Shown here one piece after another: positions 18,218 through 28,791 of a stretch of DNA of 64,000 nucleotides. The notes under the pieces are model-generated. The model worked only from the letters and a program-made list of their open reading frames with translations, did no database searches and was not told where the DNA came from. A program made the position numbers and the translations under genes. The stretch lies in NCBI RefSeq assembly GCF_026420865.1, contig NZ_JAPCWC010000007.1, positions 186,001 to 250,000 of the forward strand, read 5' to 3'. Within the stretch, counting starts at the first letter, position 1; every line of letters begins with the position of its first letter. The stretch is from Novosphingobium clariflavum. GTDB taxonomy: Bacteria; Pseudomonadota; Alphaproteobacteria; Sphingomonadales; Sphingomonadaceae.

Positions 18218-20665
18218 TCAGCCGACCCCGATGACTTGCATGCGCGCGTTGAGCGCGCCGACGGGGGTGAAGGTGATCGTGACCCGGTTGGTGTCGGCGT
18301 CGTAGCTGATCGACCGCGCGGCGACATTGGCCGCGTTGAGCGTGCCGCTGACATCGGTCAGGCGGTAGTACGAGCTGCCGACCGCCACGTAATCGACACC
18401 GGCCGTGCCGGCGGGCAGCGAATAGGTGACGTCGCCCGAGATCGTGATGTCTGCCCGCTTGGAATAGTCCGATTGCCGCGTGGCCAGCCAGGTGCAGCGA
18501 AGGACGCGGCTCGGCTTGAAGATGACGGCCAGCGTTTCGTCCGCCGCGATCACGGTGGATTCGCTCCCCGAGATGCCCGCTGCGCCTTCGGCATAGGCGC
18601 CCCCTTCGAGGTCCATCTGGTAGGTCTTGCCGGACAGGACGAGCGTCGGCGGCTCGGCCGCCTTCACGCCGTCCAGCAGGTTGTTTCGGATGCGGCGCTG
18701 GGCGGCGGTCAGCTTGGTGTAGTTGAACGGCGCGGTGATCGCGGCGCCGCGCTTCCACATGTGGACGCCTTCGACCTCGGCAATATCGAGGTTCGGAGCG
18801 GCGTCGTTGAACAGGAAGACGTTCTTCGCGTCCGGCGCATCGGCGCAGACACCCTCGATCGTGAGGTCGCGCACCCTGAGGTAACCCGCCAGCGAGCCCA
18901 CGGTGGTTATGAACTGGCCGCCGATGTTGGCGAAGCGGCCGCCCCGGATCTGGATGTTCTTGCCGCCCAGCGCAAAGGCGCGCGGGTGATAGCTGGAACT
19001 GACACGAAGATCCTTCATGTCGATGTTCATGGCATCGAGCCCGATGGCGTAATCGTCGAACGTCACGCCCGCGCGGATGCCGCCGCCGCAACCGCGGATC
19101 TTGGGCGCCATCAGCACGATGTCCTCGACCGTGTTGGTCAGCACTTCGCCGCTGGGGGTGGTGAGCGAGCCCGCGCGGCCGTTGCAGTGGATCGCGCCCT
19201 GGGAGATGCCCGCGCGCGACACCGCGTTCTTGATGGTGCCGCCGATCACGCCGCAATTGCGCACGCCAAAGGTGCCGTAGGAGCTTTCGGACGAGAAGTA
19301 GATGCCCGCGCACTCGGTCTCGTCGATGTCCGGCTGCATGAACCAGACGTCGCGGCCGCCCACCACGGTCATGCCGCGCTGATTGCCCTGGCGAATGCGG
19401 GCGCCGTAGACGCGGATATTCTCGCACAGTTCGCTGCCGCCATAGGTGACGACCGCAAAGCCATCGTCCCCGGGGCGGATGGCGGTGTGGCCGTAGACCG
19501 ATCCGTCGCGCGTGCCGTTGGTGCAGTGGAAGGCGTCGGCCTTGGTGTCCATCACCAGCGTGCCGCGCGATTCGAAGCGCTGCACGTTGTCGAGCGCGAT
19601 CCCGGCATTGGCGCCGCTGTCGATGATGATGTTTTCCAGCAGCAGGTCGGTGGCGTCGCGGGCAAGCACGCCGATGGCGTCATAGGCCGAGGTGCGCGCG
19701 GTGACGCCCAGCGACGACTTGCGCAGGTTGCGCAGGATCGGCCGCGCCCCGGTCAGCTGGATGCGGGAACGGGTCGGATCGAGTGCCTGGAAGTTGCAGC
19801 CCTGACCGTCGAACTCGACCCCGTCGAGCGCCAGCATGTCACCGTGCTTGTAGATCGCATGCGGCTCGGCCACGAGGTTCAGCATGTCCTCGCTGGCGAT
19901 GGTCAGCGCGTTCATCAGCGCGGTCTGTTGGTCGGCCGTGCTGGCGTAGTTCACGCCCATCTGCTTCAAGGTGTAGCGCCTGCGCGGGATGGCATCCTGC
20001 ACGCTGCTGCCACCCGGCAGGCCGATCAGCATGGCGCCGCGCATTCCGTCAGTCGCAGCTAGGTCTTGACGAAGCGCCCCGTCGGCGCCCGTCCCCTCCG
20101 AAGGAGTTAACGCACCGCCAACGCCACCGGCGTAGAACTTGCCCGCGAACGGCTCGCGATCAAAGCGGCGGAGCCTCCCTTCCCGGAATTCGAGAAGGTC
20201 GCCATCGATCATGGCCGACAGATCGCCGAAATCCACCACATCGACGCCCGGCGGGAACGAGGGGCGCCGCGACAGCTCACGATTCTGTTCCTGGGCATGC
20301 AGCGCAAGCCGGTCCGCCATGCGCTCTACATCGCGCGATGGCAGCGGCTCATGGGGAGGCAAAACCTGTGGCTGCACCGCAGGCGTCTTGCGATAGATGC
20401 GCCACTTGTCTTCATCAGGCCAATCACCAAGCGCCTGGATGGTTCCACTGGCGCTCGGTCCGTCGCCGGCGATTATGTAATCGCGATCTTGAGCGAGCCG
20501 GATGCCAGCTTCCGCGCCGGGCAACCAGTGCTCAACGACCAAATCCCCCGCATCCAGAAAGTAAACGTCCGAAAGGGCCTCTACAGCCCGCGCAGAGGCT
20601 GGGCTGTAGACCTTTTCTGTGACTTCGCTTTCAACTGCCATCGCCGCCTCGCGCATCGCGGCCAC
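18218..20665 (-). CDS. Tail spike/fibre: T7 gp17-like N-terminal domain plus beta-helix
   Basis: 815 residues. Residues about 15-100 (VYFLDAGDLVVEHW, RDYIIAGDG, WRIYRKTPAVQPQ) resemble the particle-binding N-terminal domain of T7-like tail fibres. Residues about 230-650 have repeated short strands with Gly/Asn turns (for example LENIIIDSGANAGIALDN, ENIRVYGARI, NIQIRGGRF), the pattern of a right-handed pectate-lyase-like beta-helix that binds or cleaves surface polysaccharide. The C-terminal 170 residues are a distinct trimerisation or receptor domain. The G+C-rich codon use of the C-terminal two thirds looks closer to host genes than the N-terminal part, suggesting a swapped module. Three Met codons near the start are possible. 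Confidence 0.82.
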   Translation of the reverse strand: MAAMREAAMAVESEVTEKVYSPASARAVEALSDVYFLDAGDLVVEHWLPGAEAGIRLAQDRDYIIAGDGPSASGTIQALGDWPDEDKWRIYRKTPAVQPQVLPPHEPLPSRDVERMADRLALHAQEQNRELSRRPSFPPGVDVVDFGDLSAMIDGDLLEFREGRLRRFDREPFAGKFYAGGVGGALTPSEGTGADGALRQDLAATDGMRGAMLIGLPGGSSVQDAIPRRRYTLKQMGVNYASTADQQTALMNALTIASEDMLNLVAEPHAIYKHGDMLALDGVEFDGQGCNFQALDPTRSRIQLTGARPILRNLRKSSLGVTARTSAYDAIGVLARDATDLLLENIIIDSGANAGIALDNVQRFESRGTLVMDTKADAFHCTNGTRDGSVYGHTAIRPGDDGFAVVTYGGSELCENIRVYGARIRQGNQRGMTVVGGRDVWFMQPDIDETECAGIYFSSESSYGTFGVRNCGVIGGTIKNAVSRAGISQGAIHCNGRAGSLTTPSGEVLTNTVEDIVLMAPKIRGCGGGIRAGVTFDDYAIGLDAMNIDMKDLRVSSSYHPRAFALGGKNIQIRGGRFANIGGQFITTVGSLAGYLRVRDLTIEGVCADAPDAKNVFLFNDAAPNLDIAEVEGVHMWKRGAAITAPFNYTKLTAAQRRIRNNLLDGVKAAEPPTLVLSGKTYQMDLEGGAYAEGAAGISGSESTVIAADETLAVIFKPSRVLRCTWLATRQSDYSKRADITISGDVTYSLPAGTAGVDYVAVGSSYYRLTDVSGTLNAANVAARSISYDADTNRVTITFTPVGALNARMQVIGVG

Positions 20666-20742
20666 GATTCATCGGGCCGCAGGCGGACAGGGAGTGGAGC
20701 CAGCGTCGAAGTCGGGTTAGTCCAACTGGCGAATTTGGTCAA

Positions 20743-23262
20743 TCAATAGGGCGCAGGCTCCGCTGTCGCGGATTGCTGACCTAGCGTATTTGACCAATCC
20801 GGCGCACGCATATCGCCAAGACCACCGCCAGGAGGCGCGAAATATTGGGTGCCGCGGTCCTCAGCCGATTGGTCAAGCCGGCGATAATGGGCCTCCACGT
20901 CGTCGCCGTAGGCCCATTGCGTCACCATGTCGCCAAACGAGCGCTCAAGCACGAGCCGGGCATACCAGAGCGAGATCCCCGGCGTCTCCGAAAGAAGCAG
21001 GCGCGCAGCGTCCTTCTTCCATTGGGTCTTGGTTTCCGGATCATCGTCAAGCGCCGCCGTAGTATTGCGCACCAGCGAACCTACCGTGTTATCGAGCGTT
21101 TGTGCGCCAGGCCCTGCAAGACTTCGCGCAATGCCACCGCCAAACCGATCCTGCATCGAATAGAGGAAGTCGCCAACGATGCCGAGGCCGCCACCCTGGG
21201 CGAGCGCCGCCCCCCAAAACTTGAGCGTGTTCATAGGCATCGGATCGCGCCCTTTGGCCACCTCTTTCGCCTGCACGGATAATGCTCCGCCCACGGTTGT
21301 CATAGCCAACAGCGGCATACCAAAGCGCCATGCCGCCGCAGCCGCGAGCCCTCCGATACCGCCGCCGCCCTCGTCCAGCATCCGACGACCATGCATGTTG
21401 AGCATAGTCAGCGGAAAGCCTTTGAAGAGGAACCCGGAGCGGACGATTTCACCGATCCACGTCCCCTTGCGCATACCGGAATTGATCGCGGCGCGCGTGC
21501 GCAGATCAGGGACCGGCACGGCATAATCTGCCTCGGTAACGATCATCCGCATGAGATTGTCGGCAAGATCCTGTTCGCCGGCATTCGCTACTGTTTCGGG
21601 GTAAAGCCAGTCGGTCCCCTTGTAGCTTTCCGGCTGCATTCCGCGCAGCCGTTCCCAATGCGTCTCGCCAATCCCGTAGCGCTGGAGCATCCGGCGAAAG
21701 CCGTTATCCAGATTGTCGAAACTGCGCTCTCGCATGTGGGTCAGATGGGAAACGAGTTCCATGCCGAATGCCTGCCGAGCGATATCGGTATGGGCAGACA
21801 GGCCCGAAACGCGCAGCACACCACTGGACAGCCTGCGCATGCCCTCATGCGCGATCTCTTCCCCCGTCGTACGCCACATCGCCGCATGGCCTTCTGCCCA
21901 TTGGTCAGCCATGAGCACGTGCCGCGCGGCCTGCGCCCGGTCGGCGGCGTTCGCAGGGTTGAGCATCGAGACGTATCGAGCCATGACCTTCGTTGCGGGT
22001 ATCTTGTTGAACCGCGAGGTATGGAACATCGTGCCATAATCTCCGCCGATCGCCAGCGTCGCACCGCCCAGCTTGGCGGCGACTTGCTGCGCACGGAAGA
22101 TCGAGAAGCCCAGGGCAAGCCGCCTACGCACCGGTCGGTTATTGGCCCCGGTGTATTCATCGAACAGCTTCTGCATTGTATCCATGCCCGCAGAGGCTTC
22201 GTCGGACGCACGCTTGCCAGCCTTGCCAGGCAGCAACTTCTGCTCTGTGCTCTTCTTGAGCCAATCCTTCTGCCAGAGCAGCGTTGCCGAAGGGTTCGGC
22301 CCCATACGCTCCATCGCCGCGATATCGCGCGACATGCCCTCGACGTGGCTGAGCATGGCATCGAACGGCGTTCCGCCACCGCCGAACCGCTGCGCATAAG
22401 CCGTCCAAGCCTCGGGGCCATCGAAGTGCAGAAATCGAGGATCGGCACGGCGATTCGCCATCGCGCCCTTGCCCACGGCGCCGGGATTGTTCCGGCTCCA
22501 GCCATCGGTTGCGATCGCCTCCCACGTATCGCGCAGAACGGTTTCCAGCTTCGCATCCGTGAACAATTCGCCCGTGTCACGATCGACCATCCGGGAACGG
22601 TCCAACAAGCCATGCCCTTCCGGACCGCCATGCAACAGGAAGTCGCGCCAAGCGTCGAACCCGCCATCACGGATCGCCCACATGTCATGCGTCTGTGGCA
22701 GGTTCCAACTGTCCAGCTTGGCAATTCGGCCGCCCGCAGCATTGAAGCGGCTGCGCAGCCACTCCGATGTTTGCCGCCATGCGTCGGCCAGCTCGCGCGC
22801 GTTGAGGTTTCCCGTGTCGCGTCCGAATACCTCGGCCAGCGTGTCCGCCAGTTCCTCGGGCGCGCGCACCCTACCGGCAAGATTCCGGCGATGCTTGGCA
22901 AGAAGGCCATCCATCATGCCCAGCGCCTGCTGACGGATCGCGCGGCGATGGTTATCCATATCGACGATCTTGTCTTCGGCCACTCGGCGCGAAAGCGGCC
23001 CGTCGCCGCTCTGCCTGCGAACGTCGGCAAGCCACTCGCCCTGCTTGTTGGCCTGCAAGAGTACCTGCCGCTTGCGCTCCATGGCCTCGCCCTCGGCCCA
23101 TTGCAGAGCCTTTTCGGTCGCCATGGATTCGGCCGCTGCGCGCCCATACCGGCCTTCATACTGCCGCACGAGATCCTCGTAGACGGGCCTCAGCTGCTCA
23201 AAGCGGGCATCGCTGATAGCGCCGCGCGCATGGAGGTCGGTAAGGCAAGTTCCAAGCGCCAT
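20743..23262 (-). CDS. Large internal virion/ejection protein
   Basis: 839 residues. It is mostly alpha-helical and charged, with a Gly/Ala-rich hydrophobic segment near residues 635-665 that could enter a membrane. No catalytic motif was recognised. It follows the gp16-like gene directly (TAATG overlap) and precedes the spike, so it is taken as an additional ejected protein of the internal core. The ATG at 23262 is preferred over one three codons upstream because of the overlap. Confidence 0.65.
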   Translation of the reverse strand: MALGTCLTDLHARGAISDARFEQLRPVYEDLVRQYEGRYGRAAAESMATEKALQWAEGEAMERKRQVLLQANKQGEWLADVRRQSGDGPLSRRVAEDKIVDMDNHRRAIRQQALGMMDGLLAKHRRNLAGRVRAPEELADTLAEVFGRDTGNLNARELADAWRQTSEWLRSRFNAAGGRIAKLDSWNLPQTHDMWAIRDGGFDAWRDFLLHGGPEGHGLLDRSRMVDRDTGELFTDAKLETVLRDTWEAIATDGWSRNNPGAVGKGAMANRRADPRFLHFDGPEAWTAYAQRFGGGGTPFDAMLSHVEGMSRDIAAMERMGPNPSATLLWQKDWLKKSTEQKLLPGKAGKRASDEASAGMDTMQKLFDEYTGANNRPVRRRLALGFSIFRAQQVAAKLGGATLAIGGDYGTMFHTSRFNKIPATKVMARYVSMLNPANAADRAQAARHVLMADQWAEGHAAMWRTTGEEIAHEGMRRLSSGVLRVSGLSAHTDIARQAFGMELVSHLTHMRERSFDNLDNGFRRMLQRYGIGETHWERLRGMQPESYKGTDWLYPETVANAGEQDLADNLMRMIVTEADYAVPVPDLRTRAAINSGMRKGTWIGEIVRSGFLFKGFPLTMLNMHGRRMLDEGGGGIGGLAAAAAWRFGMPLLAMTTVGGALSVQAKEVAKGRDPMPMNTLKFWGAALAQGGGLGIVGDFLYSMQDRFGGGIARSLAGPGAQTLDNTVGSLVRNTTAALDDDPETKTQWKKDAARLLLSETPGISLWYARLVLERSFGDMVTQWAYGDDVEAHYRRLDQSAEDRGTQYFAPPGGGLGDMRAPDWSNTLGQQSATAEPAPY

Positions 23263-26200
23263 TACAAGCAATCCCTGATATTCTTGAGTTCGTTGGCCTC
23301 GGCGTCGATTTCGCCAAGGATATCGTCGAGCGTGCGCTCTCCCTCCGCCTCATCCAGCTTGAAGGTCGGTTGGTCTGCGGCATCGAACAGACCCAGCCCC
23401 ATCGTGCCGTCCTGCGCCTGGCCGGTGACGTTCTCGCCGCGCATAGGAGCATCGGCGCGCAGCTGCGTTTCTTGCGCTTGCCGGGCAACCTCCGCGCGCG
23501 CGTCATGCACAAGGCTGTCAGCCTGTGCTCGCGTCGCCGCGCCATCGGGATCGAGATAGGGCGCCCGATCTTCGGGCGACAGATCGACTAGCTGTTCGCC
23601 TGCCGGTCGCGCGTCTTCTGGAAGAAGTTTGCCACGAACGCCGCCTTGTTCCGTACTTCCGGCGAAAGGCTCTGATCCTCGGCCATGCGGCGCTGCTGCG
23701 AAATCTTCGCTTCCAACGTCGGATCGAGGCTCGGGGTTGGCGTCATAGTCGAACCAGTCATAGTCCATATCCTGACTGTGTGCAAAGGCATTGGCCTGCA
23801 CGTCCTCGGCCATCATGTTGACCGCTCGCATCATGCGCTCGGGCATGGGAAGGGACGCATCGGTGAACGAAAGGTTGTGCAGCACATCACCTATCGCGTC
23901 GGGGTCCATCGCCGCTTCGTCGAAGCCAAGCTCCACCAGATGGGCACGTGCCTCGTCGCGTTCTCGGGTAAGGCGCGCGATAGCCTCGGGGGTTCGTTCG
24001 AACCCGAAAGCATCATGAGTCGAAATCGTCCATGGGTTCGGTTCACCCTCGAAATCAGAGCGCGGTGCCGGCGCCTCTCCCATGGGATAAGCCGGTTCGC
24101 CGCCGTTGATCCGATTGTCGAGGTATTCCAGCACCTCACGAGTCGTCGGGCGCTCGCTGTCCCGTCCGCGCAGATAACCAGCTTCCCAAAGGCTTTCACC
24201 TACAGCATCGATCGAGCGCCCCTCATGCCGCAGCAGGCGACCGTTGCGCCTGGTCATACGCTGCCAGTCGCGCTTGCCGCCTGCCTCGCGCCTACGCTTC
24301 ACATTCTTGATCGCCGCCGAGTGCAACTCGCGCCGCTCACGTTCGGAAATGCCGCGCAGGCCCAGGGCGTGGCCTTCATCATCGCGAATGCCGCCGTTGC
24401 GCGCAACGAAGTCGAGCACGTCCTCAGGGCCATCGGGCGCGCGCGGCTTGCGCATGTAATTGCCCGACTTCCGGTTGACCGTAATGCGCCCTTCCCGGAT
24501 CATTTCCCCGAGACCGGCCCGCAAGTCATCCTCTGAAACGCCCAGATCGCGCGCCAACGGTTCAAGCCTGTTAAGGCTCTGGCGACCGGCAACCACCTCG
24601 CGCAGCTGCGGCAAGATCGAAAGCACCTCAGGCCGCGGCGCATCGGGTGCCGCCGCATGCGGCTCAGTCGGTGCCGCACCGTCAAGCACGTCCGACAGGT
24701 CCGTGCGCTCGGCCGGCACGGCAGCAACATCGAGGGCGTCAGCAAGAGGATCGCTCTCACCCATGCGGGCGCGGCGCTGCTCCTCCGCAAGATTGGCCGC
24801 GCGGCCCATAGCTTCGTCCAGGGCGGATTGAATGCGGCCAGCTTCCCCAGCATCGCCACCGATATCCCCGCGAACACGCAAGCCGGCACTGTCCGGTGTG
24901 GTTCCCATCTTCCGGTGCGCCCAAGCGATAACCTCGCCCGCGCTCATGTCCTTCAGGAAGGGATTGGCCTTGATCGCAGCGGGCTCCAACACGCGGCTTG
25001 CTGCCGTGACCGGATCCGCATCGAGCAGCTTGCGCGCACCGTCCGGCCCCGCGAAATGCGCAAGGTAGAGGTTGCCCTCATTGGTAGCATGGCCAGCTTG
25101 AGCCAGCAGCGCAGCATTGTGGTCCGTCAGGTCCCCCATAAGGGTTTCCTGCAAGTTTGCGCTGCCCTTCTTCGCCACAATCTCGGCGTCGGTCAGCCCA
25201 CCAGAGCCGTAGCGTTTCTTGTAATAATGCAGCCAAGTGCCATTGGTGAACTGATAGCGCCCTCGCGCACTCGATCGCGGATTGGCTGCGGCATCGTCGC
25301 CGTTCGATTCGGCCCCCCGCACCTTCTGCATGAACCGCGATCGCGCATCACCCGACGCGACTTCTCGGCCTGCCGTTCGCAGCGTCGCGGCAATGGCAGT
25401 TCGGCTTGTCGCCATCGGGTTCGCATTCAGTGCCGCCCGGAACGCTTCGGACATGAGCGCATCGTGCATGTCGGCGCCGGCGCCGTTGGCAATGAAGGGG
25501 TTCGCAGCATCGTCCTGCGCATCCCGCCGCAGTGCGACCAGGGCGGAGCGTTCGAGTTCCGAGATATTGGCATCGCCAATAACCGCCTCAGCCACATCGG
25601 ACAGAAGCATGGGATCATCCAGCGGATCGGCTTTGCGTAGCAAATGCGCGTCCCAGCGGTCGCGCAAGGGTTCAGGCAAGGCGGCGCGGTGAGCGGTCAC
25701 GGTGTCCACGAACCGGCTCTTGAGCACCGGGGCGACCTCGATACCGCCACGGATAACTCCGCCAAACAGGGCAGCACCGGTAATGTTGTAGCCCATTTGC
25801 TCGCCGGTCAGGCCCTTGCGACCCTGTGCCTTGCGCTCGATATTGATAAGGGGTTGTTGCGCCGCCTCGATCACGCCGTTTGCAAGCGCTTCGGTGGCGA
25901 CCCTCATCACCGCCGTCTTGCCCACACCGCCTACCGGCATCGTGGCAAGGTTGATCGGATCAGTCATCGCGCCGGCAAAGCCGCCCGCCAAGCGTGGCAC
26001 CCACCCGGCCCTCCCGGCGGTCTGCTCTGTGCGCTCCGCTCGTTCTTGGAATTGCGCGCGCCATTTGGTTTCAAAGTCCGCCTGCGTCGCAGGAAGATCC
26101 CCAAGAGCCCCCGGATTACGACGGCGCGCCTCCTGCACCAGCGACCATACCCCCGCATAGTTGACCTGCGCGCCGGAACGGACCGGCAGAATGTACTGCG

Positions 26201-26411
26201 ACCCGTCGAGCCCCATATCATCCAGCGCGGAAATCACGGGTGCATAGGCTTCAACCTGCGCGTCCTGGATGCGTCCCATCTGGTCATCCCGCGCCGCCGT
26301 GAAATTGGCGCCCAGCCCTTCCAGAAAGGTCGGGTCAGGTGGTGGCGGCGCTTCTGCCGGCGCAACGCGCCCCATGCTGCGCGCAGTGTTGTCGATCGGC
26401 GCGGGCATCAA
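23262..26411 (-). CDS. gp16-like internal virion protein with lytic transglycosylase-like domain
   Basis: 1049 residues. Residues about 355-440 contain VRGAESNGDDAAANPRS and GRYQFTNGTWLHYYKKRYG, the pattern of a goose-type/SLT lysozyme fold, with the candidate catalytic Glu at 368. The rest is helical, with a low-complexity acidic C-terminus. In T7-like phages such a protein is ejected with DNA and opens peptidoglycan locally. It lies between the gp15-like protein (4-base overlap) and the second large ejection protein. Confidence 0.75.
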   Translation of the reverse strand: MMPAPIDNTARSMGRVAPAEAPPPPDPTFLEGLGANFTAARDDQMGRIQDAQVEAYAPVISALDDMGLDGSQYILPVRSGAQVNYAGVWSLVQEARRRNPGALGDLPATQADFETKWRAQFQERAERTEQTAGRAGWVPRLAGGFAGAMTDPINLATMPVGGVGKTAVMRVATEALANGVIEAAQQPLINIERKAQGRKGLTGEQMGYNITGAALFGGVIRGGIEVAPVLKSRFVDTVTAHRAALPEPLRDRWDAHLLRKADPLDDPMLLSDVAEAVIGDANISELERSALVALRRDAQDDAANPFIANGAGADMHDALMSEAFRAALNANPMATSRTAIAATLRTAGREVASGDARSRFMQKVRGAESNGDDAAANPRSSARGRYQFTNGTWLHYYKKRYGSGGLTDAEIVAKKGSANLQETLMGDLTDHNAALLAQAGHATNEGNLYLAHFAGPDGARKLLDADPVTAASRVLEPAAIKANPFLKDMSAGEVIAWAHRKMGTTPDSAGLRVRGDIGGDAGEAGRIQSALDEAMGRAANLAEEQRRARMGESDPLADALDVAAVPAERTDLSDVLDGAAPTEPHAAAPDAPRPEVLSILPQLREVVAGRQSLNRLEPLARDLGVSEDDLRAGLGEMIREGRITVNRKSGNYMRKPRAPDGPEDVLDFVARNGGIRDDEGHALGLRGISERERRELHSAAIKNVKRRREAGGKRDWQRMTRRNGRLLRHEGRSIDAVGESLWEAGYLRGRDSERPTTREVLEYLDNRINGGEPAYPMGEAPAPRSDFEGEPNPWTISTHDAFGFERTPEAIARLTRERDEARAHLVELGFDEAAMDPDAIGDVLHNLSFTDASLPMPERMMRAVNMMAEDVQANAFAHSQDMDYDWFDYDANPEPRSDVGSEDFAAAPHGRGSEPFAGSTEQGGVRGKLLPEDARPAGEQLVDLSPEDRAPYLDPDGAATRAQADSLVHDARAEVARQAQETQLRADAPMRGENVTGQAQDGTMGLGLFDAADQPTFKLDEAEGERTLDDILGEIDAEANELKNIRDCL

Positions 26412-28300
26412 TTTCCTCCGGGCGGGGTGCGGTTGAAGATCACGCGGTAAGTCTGGCCGTCATCGCGGCGCAGGGCGCGCCCCCGCCCATCTTCAAGACG
26501 GTATTGGACATGGCCGTCATCGGCCACTTTCTCGACGACAAGGCGATAGTTCGCCAGAATGTCCGCCTTGCTCGCCGCGGAGCCATCGGCGTAGATCGCG
26601 CGCGGGAAATTGAGCCGGGAAAACGTGCGGTCGAATTCCGCCCCGTTCCATCCTGAAGGCAGTTCGACCATGCGCCCCCGCACAGATGCAAGGCCGCCTT
26701 GCTTCGACCCATCGCGGCGAAGTGTCTGGCCGAACACGATGCGGATCGCGTCGCGGAATTCGCCTTCGTTCCATGCGGACCGGTCGCCATTGTCGGCCTT
26801 GCTACCGACATAGAGGTCCAGGGCGGTGTTGAGAATCTTGTCGTAATCGCCGCCCATCGCGTTGATAACGCCTTGGCCGAGGAACCGATTGAACGCATCG
26901 CGCGCCATGTCCGGTTTCGGCTTGTCGCCGTCCAGCGGCATGAAGGCTTCGGGCCGATCACGGCGGATCGCCCCACCGCGCAGCGCCGTCTGCGCGTTCT
27001 TCGCAGGAAGACTGGCAAGCACGCCGATGGTTCCGCCCACCCGCGAGGCAACCCGCATCCGCTCGCTCAGGGGCATTCCGTGCAGCTGCTGGACTGCAAC
27101 CTGTCTCTCACCGTCGTTACCCTTCCAAAGCGTCGATACCGCCTGAGCGCCCTTGTCGGCGCGATCATCTAGTTCGCGGTTCAACGCATCAAGCGTCCGC
27201 AGGTCGTTATCGGTCGCCTTGCCAGCGCTGCGCTTGGTTTCCAGCGCGCTCGCCTGCCCTTCCAGTTCACGGGTCTGCAAACCGCGCGCATAGGCGGATC
27301 GCGTCGAACGGTCGCCAGCGGTGGCGAACTTGATAAGCCGCGCCTGGTCAACACCTGCCGCCTTGCCGACATCGAGCGCCCGCTCGATGTCGGCCTGCGG
27401 AACAGTCTCACCGGACTGGATGCGCGCATCGATGGCGTCCATTGCATCGACGGCCGACTGGCGCGCCTCGTTGGCGGTAGCCTCGGCCTGCCTCGCCACA
27501 ACGTCACGGCCAGCGCCGATCCGCGAAAGCCAGCGGGACTTGCCATCGGCACCGCCGATCCACTGGTCAAACTGCCCGCTCTTGACTGCCTGTTCCACCG
27601 CGTCGAAGTGGCCTCCGGCAAGCGTCCCCTCAAACATCGCCGGGACCAGTTTCTGCCGAACCTGATCGCGCATGACCTGTTTGACGCTACCGTCCACCAG
27701 TTGCATGTCGATCGCGCCGTCAAAGTCCTTCAGCATCGCCTCAAGGTTTTCGACCGTGGGTTCCGAATAGAGCGCGCCCGACTGCATATCGAGCGACTTT
27801 TGGAACTGATCGCCCAGCTGCTGCACGCGCTGCTGGCGCTCATAGTCGCGCCCCTGCTGGATACCACGGCCCAGCCACCGCGCCCCGATCGACGCAAAAT
27901 GCTGCTGGACTTCGGGATCGTTACCCAGCGTCGCCTGAAAGTCGGTCCAGTTCTGGCGATAGATTTCCTCCGCCTTCGTCGCATACTCCGGGGCGCCTGC
28001 CGGCATCGTGTCCCGCAATTCCTGCAACTGCTGGGTAGTGCGCAATTCCACATCGGCCATGCGGCCCATGCCATCCGCCACCGTAGCCGCACGATTCCGC
28101 TGCTGATCGAGCAGAGCAATACGGTGCTGGCTCTGCGCGATCCTCTCTTCGGTCTCTGCATTAGACTGGCTCACATTTGCCAGCGCCCCGCCCAGCTGCG
28201 CGATGCCAGAGGTAATGGCCTCGCCAACGCCGGGCTGGCGCTGGACCATCTTGCGGACGACGCTTCCCGGCAACTGTGCACGATAACCTAGCGACGCCAT
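26408..28300 (-). CDS. gp15-like internal virion protein
   Basis: 630 residues, almost entirely helical and rich in Gln, Ala, Arg and Asp, with several QQ-containing amphipathic stretches (about 70-160). Size and order (after gp14-like, before gp16-like) match the T7 internal core protein gp15, which forms the ejection conduit. No sequence motif alone proves it. Start overlaps the upstream stop by one base. Confidence 0.68.
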   Translation of the reverse strand: MASLGYRAQLPGSVVRKMVQRQPGVGEAITSGIAQLGGALANVSQSNAETEERIAQSQHRIALLDQQRNRAATVADGMGRMADVELRTTQQLQELRDTMPAGAPEYATKAEEIYRQNWTDFQATLGNDPEVQQHFASIGARWLGRGIQQGRDYERQQRVQQLGDQFQKSLDMQSGALYSEPTVENLEAMLKDFDGAIDMQLVDGSVKQVMRDQVRQKLVPAMFEGTLAGGHFDAVEQAVKSGQFDQWIGGADGKSRWLSRIGAGRDVVARQAEATANEARQSAVDAMDAIDARIQSGETVPQADIERALDVGKAAGVDQARLIKFATAGDRSTRSAYARGLQTRELEGQASALETKRSAGKATDNDLRTLDALNRELDDRADKGAQAVSTLWKGNDGERQVAVQQLHGMPLSERMRVASRVGGTIGVLASLPAKNAQTALRGGAIRRDRPEAFMPLDGDKPKPDMARDAFNRFLGQGVINAMGGDYDKILNTALDLYVGSKADNGDRSAWNEGEFRDAIRIVFGQTLRRDGSKQGGLASVRGRMVELPSGWNGAEFDRTFSRLNFPRAIYADGSAASKADILANYRLVVEKVADDGHVQYRLEDGRGRALRRDDGQTYRVIFNRTPPGGN

Positions 28301-28791
28301 CAGCCTGCCGCCCCCAGCGTCGAACTGCGCTCGGCACGCGCCTGCGCCATGACCTTGCCCTGATTTTGCAAGCCCGATGCACCCTGGACCGTGCTGGCTA
28401 CCGCGTTAAAGATGCCCCCGAGGATCGCGTTCTTGGCCCCCTTTCTCTTCTGCGCGGCGCTTGCGTAATAGTTATTGGCCTCGCCTGCAGCTTTTTCGCG
28501 GATGCGGTCGATATCCAGTTCCGCGGAACGGGCACTGTCCGCAAGCACCGTGCTCACCGATCCACCGAACAACAGGCCTGAACTCGCCATCTGTGCGGCA
28601 GCGCCGCCCTGCTGAAAGCGTGCTTCGCGCAGTGTATCCATGGCTTCCTGCTCACCGGATTTCAGGGAGAGCCTACCGTTCTCCGCGTCCTGCTTAGCCT
28701 CGGCACGCAGATTCCCGGCCTGCTGTATCCCACCCATGATCGAACTTGCCGCAGTCATCGCGATCGCCGCGATTGGCAGAGCCGCGCCCAT
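28300..28791 (-). CDS. gp14-like internal virion protein
   Basis: 163 residues. A hydrophobic, small-residue-rich N-terminus (IAAIAMTAASSIMGG) precedes a helical Glu/Ala/Arg-rich middle and a SGLLFGGSVSTVLADSA motif common in T7-like gp14 proteins. In T7, gp14 is ejected and forms the outer-membrane channel. It is coupled on both sides by one-base overlaps in the internal core gene block. Confidence 0.68.
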   Translation of the reverse strand: MGAALPIAAIAMTAASSIMGGIQQAGNLRAEAKQDAENGRLSLKSGEQEAMDTLREARFQQGGAAAQMASSGLLFGGSVSTVLADSARSAELDIDRIREKAAGEANNYYASAAQKRKGAKNAILGGIFNAVASTVQGASGLQNQGKVMAQARAERSSTLGAAG

